Source: Glebionis coronaria
Taxonomy: Eukaryota > Streptophyta > Magnoliopsida > Asterales > Asteraceae
Reading direction: 5' to 3'
Assembly: GCA_025667525.1 (NCBI GenBank)
Contig: CM046880.1
Coordinates: forward strand, 600,937,452-601,001,451
DNA length: 64,000 nucleotides
A program made the translations under genes and the position numbers. Below, in pieces: positions 1 to 9,152 of this stretch (positions are counted from its first letter, which is position 1; each line of letters opens with the position of its first letter). The notes under the pieces were generated by a model. It did no database searches and had not been told where the DNA came from. It saw only the letters and a list, made by a program, of their open reading frames with translations.

Positions 1-99
1 AGGCCCAAAAAGCCATTTTACTATGTTTTTTTTATTAGTTTTGTATATTTTCCACCTTTGTAGGTTTCCGAAGGAAAATCAATATCATTTTTGTGTTGA

Positions 100-124
100 T
101 CAAACAATGTTAAATATTGTTTGA
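100..124. repeat. 9-bp-arm inverted repeat in each unit
   Basis: Arm TCAAACAAT at 100-108 is the exact reverse complement of ATTGTTTGA at 116-124, around the 7-base spacer GTTAAAT. The right arm runs into the palindrome GAGCTC at 123-128. The dyad is intact in most units. One arm is altered in units 37, 41, 49 and 62 (ACACTG for ACAATG) and in unit 72. Eighteen bases of it are excised in units 8 and 13. It could extrude as a hairpin or cruciform or bind a dimeric protein; only the symmetry itself is seen. Confidence 0.85.
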
Positions 125-143
125 GCTCACTCGTATTTTTAAT

Positions 144-165
144 ATCAATTGATGGTATGCCATCA
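144..165. repeat. Two overlapping palindromes in each unit
   Basis: ATCAATTGAT at 144-153 is a perfect 10-bp palindrome. It overlaps the inverted repeat TGATGG (150-155) and CCATCA (160-165), which has a 4-base loop TATG. Both lie 20 bp past the larger dyad at 100-124, so nearly all of 100-165 is self-complementary. Units 2 and 3 carry ATCAACTGAT, which breaks the first palindrome but leaves the second. Units 7 and 12 carry GATGTTATGCC, which breaks the second. Confidence 0.8.
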
Positions 166-370
166 CGATTTCCTTGTCTAGTAAACCCACAACTACATCA
201 CCAACTAATTTGCTACATTCAAGTCTGGTTAAAACATAGCCAAACCGAACCAAAACATGCTAAAGACGACCACAACATGATCAATACAATCAAACCATAG
301 TAGAAATCCTATTTCCACGGATTTGGCATGGTTTTCCCGCTTTATTCAGACTTTCTCCGGTTTCCCCGGT

Positions 371-410
371 TAACGTCCGATTTCGTCCGATCTCGTCCGA
401 TTTCGTCCGT
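371..410 (+). repeat. Internal 10-bp minisatellite, four units, CpG-rich
   Basis: Four consecutive 10-bp units fill 371-410, each containing CGTCCG (for example TTTCGTCCGA). With the following sequence to 450 this gives 12 CpG dinucleotides in 80 bp, in an otherwise AT-rich unit. The block changes by whole units elsewhere: one 10-bp unit is lost in units 38, 42 and 50, and two are lost in unit 60. That is the pattern of replication slippage or exchange between short direct repeats. Unit 3 has a one-base loss inside it. Confidence 0.9.
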
Positions 411-424
411 TTTGATATGTTTCG

Positions 425-440
425 AACGGTCTAGCCCGTT
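425..440. repeat. Minor inverted repeat in each unit
   Basis: AACGG at 425-429 pairs with CCGTT at 436-440 across TCTAGC. It overlaps the palindrome TTCGAA at 421-426. Arms are only 5 bp, so this could be chance. It is weakened in units carrying AACGATCTAG (55, 78, 80, 83) or AACGTTCTAG (29, 31). Confidence 0.4.
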
Positions 441-492
441 TCAGCCGGATTTGGATGTGTATAACCATGTTTGAAAGTTGTACAGTTAGTAT

Positions 493-603
493 ATGCCAAT
501 GAAATTATATATTGATGGAGGCAAAAGTGTTAAAGAAGAGACTGACTTGGTTCTCGAAGCACAAGATCGTGTGACGAAGAAGGCTTTCTTAAAAAGGTCA
601 TAA
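493..603 (+). other. Short 36-codon open frame kept in every unit, probably not a gene
   Basis: An ATG at 493-495 follows an in-frame TAG and opens a frame to TAA at 601-603. The predicted peptide begins MPMKLYIDGGKSVKEETDLV, is rich in K, E and D, and resembles no family I can name. Reading through the copies I saw no frameshift or premature stop in it. The array is so uniform that this alone means little. Changes inside it look neutral: replacements (V to L, R to S, K to T, D to E, P to R, A to V and others) clearly outnumber silent ones (GAG to GAA, CTC to CTT, AGG to CGG). Unit 69 even loses the first ATG. It may be a relic of coding sequence in the DNA that gave rise to the satellite, or chance. 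Confidence 0.2.
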
Positions 604-675
604 CTTCAGCACCGTAAGTTCGTTTTCAGCCCGTGACCTGTCAAAACGACCGAAAAAACAAGAGGAACATCGCTG

Positions 676-696
676 TAACCACCTTTAAGCTGGTTA
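676..696. repeat. 3'-terminal dyad, one mismatch in most units
   Basis: TAACCACCTT (676-685) faces AAGCTGGTTA (687-696) around a single T. The only mismatch is at 682. That base is the most variable one in this part of the unit: A in most units, C in 1, 23, 32-35, 68 and 76, T in 36, 40, 45, 48, 53, 61 and 67, and G in 37, 41, 49, 62 and 63. Only G makes the arms perfect. Confidence 0.8.
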
Positions 697-2826
697 AGTG
701 ATTCTGAAGGCCCAAAAAGCCATTTTACTATGTTTTTTTTATTAGTTTTGTATATTTTCCACCTTTGTAGGTTTCCGAAGGAAAATCAATATCATTTTTG
801 TGTTGATCAAACAATGTTAAATATTGTTTGAGCTCACTCGTATTTTTAATATCAACTGATGGTATGCCATCACGATTTCCTTGTCTAGTAAAACCACAAC
901 TACATCACCAACTAATTTGCTACATTCAAGTCTGGTTAAAACATAGCCAAACCGAACCAAAACATGCTAAAGACGACCACAACATGATCAATACAATCAA
1001 ACCATAGTAGAAATCCTATTTCCATGGATTTGGCATGGTTTTCCCGCTTTATTCAGACTTTCTCCGGTTTCCCCGGTTAACGTCCGATTTCGTCCGATCT
1101 CGTCCGATTTCGTCCGTTTTGATATGTTTCGAACGGTCTAGCCCGTTTCAGCCGGATTTGGATGTGTATAACCATGTTTGAAAGTTGTACAGTTAGTATA
1201 TGCCAATGAAATTATATATTGATGGAGGCAAAAGTGTTAAAGAAGAGACTGACTTGGTTCTCGAAGCCCAAGATCGTGTGACGAAGAAGGCTTTCTTAAA
1301 AAGGTCATAACTTCAGCACCGTAAGTTCGTTTCAGCCCGTGACCTGTCAAAACGACCGAAAAAACAAGAGGAACATCGCTGTAACCAACTTTAAGCTGGT
1401 TAAGTGATTTTGAAGGCTCAAAAAGCCATTTTACTATGTTTTTTTCATTAGTTTTGTATATTTTCCACCTTTGTAGGTTTCCGAAGGAAAATCAATATCA
1501 TTTTTGTGTTGATCAAACAATGTTAAATATTGTTTGAGCTCACTCGTATTTTTAATATCAACTGATGGTATGCCATCACGTTTTCCTTGTCTAGTAAAAC
1601 CACAACTACATCACCAACTAATTTGCTACATTCAAGTCTGGTTAAAACATAGCCAAACCGAACCAAAACATGCTAAAGACGACCACAACATGATCAATAC
1701 AATCAAACCATAGTAGAAATCATATTTCCACGGATTTGGCATGGTTTGCCCGCTTTATTCAGACTTTCTCTGGTTTCCCCGGTTAACGTCCGATTTTTCC
1801 GATCTCGTCCGATTTCGTCCGTTTTGATATGTTTCGAACGGTCTAGCCCGTTTCAGCCGGATTTGGATGTGTATAACCATGTTTGAAAGTTGTACAGTTA
1901 GTATATGCCAATGAAATTATATATTGATGGAGGCAAAAGTGTTAAAGAAGAGACTGACTTGGTTCTCGAAGACCAAGATCGTGTGACGAAGAAGGCTTTC
2001 TTAAAAAGGTCATAAATTCAGCACCGTAAGTTCGTTTTTCAGCCGGTGACCTGTCAAAACGACCGAAAAAACAAGAGGAACATCGCTGTAACCAACTTTA
2101 AGCTGGTTAAGTGATTCTGAAGGCCCAAAAAGCCATTTTACTATGTTTTTTTATTAGTTTTGTATATTTTCCACCTTTGTAGGTTTCCGAAGGAAAATCA
2201 ATATCATTTTTGTGTTGATCAAACAATGTTAAATATTGTTTGAGCTCACTCGTATTTTTAATATCAATTGATGGTATGCCATCACGATTTCCTTGTCTAG
2301 TAAACCCACAACTACATCACCAACTAATTTGCTACATTCAAGTCTGGTTAAAACATAGCCAAACCGAACCAAAACATGCTAAAGACGACCACAACATGAT
2401 CAATACAATCAAACCATAGTAGAAATCATATTTCCACGGATTTGGCACGGTTTGCCCGCTTTATTCAGACTTTCTCCGGTTTCCCCGGTTAACGTCCGAT
2501 TTCGTCCGATCTCGTCCGATTTCGTCCGTTTTGATATGTTTCGAACGGTCTAGCCCGTTTCAGCCGGATTTGGATGTGTATAACCATGTTTGAAAGTTGT
2601 ACAGTTAGTATATGCCAATGAAATTATATATTGATGGAGGCAAAAGTCTTAAAGAAGAGACTGACTTGGTTCTCGAAGCCCAAGATCGTGTGACGAAGAA
2701 GGCTTTCTTAAAAAGGTCATAACTTCAGCAGCGTAAGTTCGTTTTCAGCCCGTGACCTGTCAAAACGACCGAAAAAACAAGAGGAACATCGCTGTAACCA
2801 ACTTTAAGCTGGTTAAGTGATTTTGA

Positions 2827-5800
2827 AGGCCCAAAAAGCCATTTTACTATGTTTTTTTCATTAGTTTTGTATATTTTCCACCTTTGTAGGTTTCCGAAGG
2901 AAAATCAATATCATTTTTGTGTTGATCAAACAATGTTAAATATTGTTTGAGCTCACTCGTATTTTTAATATCAATTGATGGTATGCCATCACGATTTCCT
3001 TGTCTAGTAAAACCACAACTACATCACCAACTAATTTGCTACATTCAAGTCTGGTTAAAACATAGCCAAACCGAACCAAAACATGCTAAAGACGACCACA
3101 ACATGATCAATACAATCAAACCATAGTAGAAATCCTATTTCCACGGATTTGGCATGGTTTGCCCGCTTTATTCAGACTTTCTCCGGTTTCCCCGGTTAAC
3201 GTCCGATTTCGTCCGATCTCGTCCGATTTCGTCCGTTTTGATATGTTTCGAACGGTTTAGCCCGTTTCAGCCGGATTTGGATGTGTATAACCATGTTTGA
3301 AAGTTGTACAGTTAGTATATGCCAATGAAATTATATATTGATGGAGGCAAAAGTGTTAAAGAAGAGGCTGACTTGGTTCTCGAAGCCCAAGATCGTGTGA
3401 CGAAGAAGGCTTTCTTAAAAAGGTCATAACTTCAGCACCGTAAGTTCGTTTTCAGCCCGTGACATGTCAAAACGACCGAAAAAACAAGAGGAACATCGCT
3501 GTAACCAACTTTAAGCTGGTTAAGTGATTTTGAAGGCCCAAAAAGCCATTTTACTATGTTTTTTTCATTAGTTTTGTATATTTTCCACCTTTGTAGGTTT
3601 CCGAAGGAAAATCAATATCATTTTTGTGTTGATCAAACAATGGTAAATATTGTTTGAGCTCACTCGTATTTTTAATATCAATTGATGGTATGCCATCACG
3701 ATTTCCTTGTCTAGTAAAACCACAACTACATCACCAACTAATTTGCTACATTCAAGTCTGGTTAAAACATAGCAAAACCGAACCAAAACATGCTAAAGAC
3801 GACCACAACATGATCAATACAATCAAACCATAGTAGAAATCATATTTCCACGGATTTGGCATGGTTTGCCCGCTTTATTCAGACTTTCTCCGGTTTCCCC
3901 GGTTAACATCCGATTTCGTCCGATCTCGTCCGATTTCGTCCGTTTTCATATGTTTCGAACGGTCTAGCCCGTTTCACCCGGATTTGGATGTGTATAACCA
4001 TGTTTGAAAGTTGTACAGTTAGTATATGCCAATGAAATTATATATTGATGGAGGCAAAAGTGTTAAAGAAGAGACTGACTTAGTTCTCGAAGCCCAAGAT
4101 CGTGTGAAGAAGAAGGCTTTCTTAAAAAGGTCATAACTTCAGCACCGTAAGTTCGTTTTCAGCCCGTGACCTGTCAAAACGACCGAAAAAACAAGAGGAA
4201 CATCGCTGTAACCAACTTTAAGCTGGTTAAGTGATTTTGAAGGCCCAAAAAGCCATTTTACTATGTTTTTTTCTTTAGTTTTGTATATTTTCCACCTTTG
4301 TAGGTTTCCGAAGGAAAATCAATATCATTTTTGTGTTGATCAAACAATGTTAAATATTGTTTGAGCTCACTCGTATTTTTAATATCAATTGATGTTATGC
4401 CATCACGATTTCCTTGTCTAGTAAAACCACAACTACATCACCAACTAATTTGCTACATTCAAGTCTGGTTAAAATATAGCCAAACCGAACCAAAACATGC
4501 TAAAGACGACCACAACATGATCAATACAATCAAACCATAGTAGAAATCATATTTCCACGGATTTGGCATGGTTTGTCCGCTTTATTCAGACTTTCTCCGG
4601 TTTCCCCGGTTAACGTCCGATTTCGTCCGATCTCGTCCGATTTCCTCCGTTTTGATATGTTTCGAACGGTTTAGCCCGTTTCAGCCGGATTTGGATGTGT
4701 ATAACCATGTTTGAAAGTTGTACAGTTAGTATATGCCAATGAAATTATATATTGATGGAGGCAAAAGTGTTAAAGAAGAGACTGACTTGGTTCTCGAAGC
4801 CCAAGATCGTGTGACGAAGAAGGCTTTCTTAAAAAGGTCATAACTTCAGCACCGTAAGTTCGTTTTCAGCCCGTGACCTGTCAAAACGACCGAAAAACAA
4901 GAGGAACATCGCTGTAACCAACTTTAAGCTGGTTAAGTGATTTTGAAGGCCCAAAAAGCCATTTTACTATGTTTTTTTCATTAGTTTTGTATATTTTCCA
5001 TCTTTGTAGGTTTCCGAAGGAAAATCAATATCATTTTTGTGTTGATCAAAGAGCTCACTCGTATTTTTAATATCAATTGATGGTATGCCATCACGATTTC
5101 CTTGTCTAGTAAAACCACAACTACATCACCAACTAATTTGCTACATTCAAGTCTGGTTAAAACATAGCCAAACCGAACCAAAACATGCTAAAGACGACCA
5201 CAACATGATCAATACAATCAAACCATAGTAGAAATCCTATTTCCACGGATTTGGCATGGTTTGCCCGCTTTATTCAGACTTTCTCCGGTTTCCCCGGTTA
5301 ACGTCCGATTTCGTCCGATCTCGTCCGATTTCGTCCGTTTTGATATGTTTCGAACGGTCTAGCCCGTTTCAGCCGGATTTGGATGTGTATAACCATGTTT
5401 GAAAGTTGTACAGTTAGTATATGCCAATGAAATTATATATTGATGGAGGCAAAAGTGTTAAAGAAGAGACTGACTTGGTTCTCGAAGCCCAAGATCGTGT
5501 GACGAAGAAGGCTTTCTTAAAAAGGTCATAACTTCAGCACCGTAAGTTCGTTTTCAGCCCGTGACCTGTCAAAACGACCGAAAAAACAAGAGGAACATCG
5601 CTGTAACCAACTTTAAGCTGGTTAAGTGATTTTGAAGGCCCAAAAAGCCATTTTACTATGTTTTTTTCATTAGTTTTGTATATTTTCCACCTTTGTAGGT
5701 TTCCGAAGGAAAATCAATATCATTTTTGTGTTGATCAAACAATGTTAAATATTGTTTGAGCTCACTCGTATTTTTAATATCAATTGATGGTATGCCATCA

Positions 5801-6342
5801 CGATTTCCTTGTCTAGTAAAACCACAACTACATCACCAACTAATTTGCTACATTCAAGTCTGGTTAAAACATAGCCAAACCGAACCAAAACATGCTAAAG
5901 ACGAACACAACATGATCAATACAATCAAACCATAGTAGAAATCCTATTTCCACGGATTTGGCATGGTTTGCCCGCTTTATTCAGACTTTCTCCGGTTTCC
6001 CCGGTTAACGTCCGATTTCGTCCGATCTCGTCCGATTTCGTCCGTTTTGATATGTTTCGAACGGTTTAGCCCGTTTCAGCCGGATTTGGATATGTATAAC
6101 CATGTTTGAAAGTTGTACAGTTAGTATATGCCAATGAAATTATATATTGATGGAGGCAAAAGTGTTAAAGAAGAGGCTGACTTGGTTCTCGAAGCCCAAG
6201 ATCGTGTGACGAAGAAGGCTTTCTTAAAAAGGTCATAACTTCAGCACCGTAAGTTCGTTTTCAGCCCGTGACATGTCAAAACGACCGAAAAAACAAGAGG
6301 AACATCGCTGTAACCAACTTTAAGCTGGTTAAGTGATTTTGA
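2827..6342 (+). repeat. Units 5-9: first copy of a five-unit higher-order repeat
   Basis: Unit 5 is marked by GAAGAGGCTG and GACATGTC. Unit 6 is marked by AGCAAAACC, TTAACATCC, TTTTCATATG, CACCCGG and GTGAAGAAG. Unit 7 is marked by GATGTTATGCC, AAAATATAGCC and TTTCCTCCG. Unit 8 is marked by an 18-bp deletion. Unit 9 repeats the unit-5 markers. The same order of markers returns 3,516-3,517 bp later in units 10-13. Confidence 0.85.
4947..5635 (+). repeat. Unit 8, 689 bp, 18-bp deletion in the central dyad
   Basis: The junction lies between 5050 and 5051, where GATCAAA is joined directly to GAGCTC. The missing 18 bases are most of the inverted repeat found at 100-124 of unit 1, spacer included. 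There is no microhomology at the junction. A reverse-strand frame at 4981-5181 exists here only because the in-frame 18-bp loss removes a stop codon. Confidence 0.9.
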
Positions 6343-9152
6343 AGGCCCAAAAAGCCATTTTACTATGTTTTTTTCATTAGTTTTGTATATTTTCCACCTT
6401 TGTAGGTTTCCGAAGGAAAATCAATATCATTTTTGTGTTGATCAAACAATGTTAAATATTGTTTGAGCTCACTCGTATTTTTAATATCAATTGATGGTAT
6501 GCCATCACGATTTCCTTGTCTAGTAAAACCACAACTACATCACCAACTAATTTGCTACATTCAAGTCTGGTTAAAACATAGCCAAACCGAACCAAAACAT
6601 GCTAAAGACGACCACAACATGATCAATACAATCAAACCATAGTAGAAATCCTATTTCCACGGATTTGGCATGGTTTGCCCGCTTTATTCAGACTTTCTCC
6701 GGTTTCCCCGGTTAACGTCCGATTTCGTCCGATCTCGTCCGATTTCGTCCGTTTTGATATGTTTCGAACGGTTTAGCCCGTTTCAGCCGGATTTGGATGT
6801 GTATAACCATGTTTGAAAGTTGTACAGTTAGTATATGCCAATGAAATTATATATTGATGGAGGCAAAAGTGTTAAAGAAGAGGCTGACTTGGTTCTCGAA
6901 GCCCAAGATCGTGTGACGAAGAAGGCTTTCTTAAAAAGGTCATAACTTCAGCACCGTAAGTTCGTTTTCAGCCCGTGACATGTCAAAACGACCGAAAAAA
7001 CAAGAGGAACATCGCTGTAACCAACTTTAAGCTGGTTAAGTGATTTTGAAGGCCCAAAAAGCCATTTTACTATGTTTTTTTTATTAGTTTTGTATATTTT
7101 CCACCTTTGTAGGTTTCCGAAGGAAAATCAATATCATTTTTGTGTTGATCAAACAATGTTAAATATTGTTTGAGCTCACTCGTATTTTTAATATCAATTG
7201 ATGGTATGCCATCACGATTTCCTTGTCTAGTAAAACCACAACTACATCACCAACTAATTTGCTACATTCAAGTCTGGTTAAAACATAGCAAAACCGAACC
7301 AAAACATGCTAAAGACGACCACAACATGATCAATACAATCAAACCATAGTAGAAATCATATTTCCACGGATTTGGCATGGTTTGCCCGCTTTATTCAGAC
7401 TTTCTCCGGTTTCCCCGGTTAACATCCGATTTCGTCCGATCTCGTCCGATTTCGTCCGTTTTCATATGTTTCGAACGGTCTAGCCCGTTTCACCCGGATT
7501 TGGATGTGTATAACCATGTTTGAAAGTTGTACAGTTAGTATATGCCAATGAAATTATATATTGATGGAGGCAAAAGTGTTAAAGAAGAGACTGACTTGGT
7601 TCTCGAAGCCCAAGATCGTGTGAAGAAGAAGGCTTTCTTAAAAAGGTCATAACTTCAGCACCGTAAGTTCGTTTTCAGCCCGTGACCTGTCAAAACGACC
7701 GAAAAAACAAGAGGAACATCGCTGTAACCAACTTTAAGCTGGTTAAGTGATTTTGAAGGCCCAAAAAGCCATTTTACTATGTTTTTTTCATTAGTTTTGT
7801 ATATTTTCCACCTTTGTAGGTTTCCGAAGGAAAATCAATATCATTTTTGTGTTGATCAAACAATGTTAAATATTGTTTGAGCTCACTCGTATTTTTAATA
7901 TCAATTGATGTTATGCCATCACGATTTCCTTGTCTAGTAAAACCACAACTACATCACCAACTAATTTGCTACATTCAAGTCTGGTTAAAATATAGCCAAA
8001 CCGAACCAAAACATGCTAAAGACGACCACAACATGATCAATACAATCAAACCATAGTAGAAATCATATTTCCACGGATTTGGCATGGTTTGCCCGCTTTA
8101 TTCAGACTTTCTCCGGTTTCCCCGGTTAACGTCCGATTTCGTCCGATCTCGTCCGATTTCCTCCGTTTTGATATGTTTCGAACGGTTTAGCCCGTTTCAG
8201 CCGGATTTGGATGTGTATAACCATGTTTGAAAGTTGTACAGTTAGTATATGCCAATGAAATTATATATTGATGGAGGCAAAAGTGTTAAAGAAGAGACTG
8301 ACTTGGTTCTCGAAGCCCAAGATCGTGTGACGAAGAAGGCTTTCTTAAAAAGGTCATAACTTCAGCACCGTAAGTTCGTTTTCAGCCCGTGACCTGTCAA
8401 AACGACCGAAAAAACAAGAGGAACATCGCTGTAACCAACTTTAAGCTGGTTAAGTGATTTTGAAGGCCCAAAAAGCCATTTTACTATGTTTTTTTCATTA
8501 GTTTTGTATATTTTCCATCTTTGTAGGTTTCCGAAGGAAAATCAATATCATTTTTGTGTTGATCAAAGAGCTCACTCGTATTTTTAATATCAATTGATGG
8601 TATGCCATCACGATTTCCTTGTCTAGTAAAACCACAACTACATCACCAACTAATTTGCTACATTCAAGTCTGGTTAAAACATAGCCAAACCGAACCAAAA
8701 CATGCTAAAGACGACAAAAACATGATCAATACAATCAAACCATAGTAGAAATCATATTTCCACGGATTTGGCATGGTTTGCCCGCTTTATTCAGACTTTC
8801 TCCGGTTTCCCCGGTTAACATCCGATTTCGTCCGATCTCGTCCGATTTCGTCCGTTTTCATATGTTTCGAACGGTCTAGCCCGTTTCACCCGGATTTGGA
8901 TGTGTATAACCATGTTTGAAAGTTGTACAGTTAGTATATGCCAATGAAATTATATATTGATGGAGGCAAAAGTGTTAAAGAAGAGACTGACTTGGTTCTC
9001 GAAGCCCAAGATCGTGTGAAGAAGAAGGCTTTCTTAAAAAGGTCATAACTTCAGCACCGTAAGTTCGTTTTCAGCCCGTGACCTGTCAAAACGACCGAAA
9101 AAACAAGAGGAACATCGCTATAACCAACTTTAAGCTGGTTATGTGATTTTGA
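6343..9152 (+). repeat. Units 10-13: second copy of the units 5-8 block
   Basis: Unit 10 matches unit 5 (GAAGAGGCTG, GACATGTC). Unit 11 matches unit 6 (AGCAAAACC, TTAACATCC, TTTTCATATG, CACCCGG, GTGAAGAAG). Unit 12 matches unit 7 (GATGTTATGCC, AAAATATAGCC, TTTCCTCCG). Unit 13 repeats the 18-bp deletion of unit 8. The match breaks inside unit 13, whose right half follows the unit 6/11 type instead. Confidence 0.85.
8464..9152 (+). repeat. Unit 13, 689 bp, mosaic of two variant families
   Basis: The left part carries the same 18-bp deletion as unit 8, with its junction at 8567/8568. The right part carries the unit 6/11 markers: CATATTTCC, TTAACATCC, TTTTCATATG, CACCCGG and GTGAAGAAG. Unit 8 instead has CCTATTTCC and TTAACGTCC. 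The switch falls between about 8570 and 8755. ACGACAAAAACATG near 8711-8724 is private to this unit and lies in that interval. This is a direct footprint of exchange or conversion within a unit. Confidence 0.85.

Larger units (their letters stand above)
1..707 (+). repeat. Reference unit (unit 1) of the 707-bp satellite
   Basis: This unit is the coordinate frame used for sub-features. In order it holds a T-run at 26-33, a dyad cluster at 100-165, an A+C-rich stretch at about 183-298, direct copies of CCGGTT at 357-362 and 366-371, four 10-bp repeats at 371-410, TTCGAA at 421-426, a short open frame at 493-603 and a terminal dyad at 676-696. Hand-counted G+C is 273 of 707. No similarity between its own quarters is visible by eye, so the 707-bp length does not look like a recent fusion of smaller satellite units. 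It differs from the array majority by TTTTCCCGC instead of TTTGCCCGC near 330-339 and by CACC in the terminal dyad. Confidence 0.95.
1..2826 (+). repeat. Units 1-4: left-edge variant group
   Basis: These four units share variants that are rare further right. Units 1 and 2 have GGTTTTCCCGC. Units 2 and 3 have AATATCAACTGATGG. Units 1 and 3 end in GATTCTGA. Units 1 and 4 have GTAAACCCACAAC. Unit 4 has AAAGTCTTAAAG and CAGCAGCG, which return in unit 16. They do not form a clear block repeat; their variant sharing suggests an alternating pattern continuing to the left of the window. Confidence 0.7.

Noticed and set aside
371..410. CRISPR-like array of short repeats
   Set aside because: The 10-bp repeats are directly abutting without spacers, and the 707-bp repeats lack variable spacers. 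There are no cas genes and the setting is eukaryotic satellite DNA.
420..450. CENP-B-box-like motif around TTCGAACGG and the CCCG downstream
   Set aside because: The TTCG and the CGGG-type element do not have the spacing or the central A of the known box on either strand. Similarity is superficial.
515..530. TATA-like sequence (ATTATATATTGATGG) as a promoter
   Set aside because: AT-rich words like this are expected in a 39% G+C repeat, and there is no gene downstream.
548..562. Pol III B-box or tRNA-like segment at GGTTCTCGAAGCC
   Set aside because: It resembles GGTTCGANTCC only with an inserted two bases. No A-box at proper distance and no cloverleaf can be drawn.
3568..8698. Reverse-strand open frames at 3568-3786, 4981-5181 and 8498-8698
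   Set aside because: The same frame is broken by a stop inside the central dyad in nearly all other units. It opens here because of one substitution (unit 6) or the in-frame 18-bp deletion (units 8, 13). The apparent starts are not ATG in this context.
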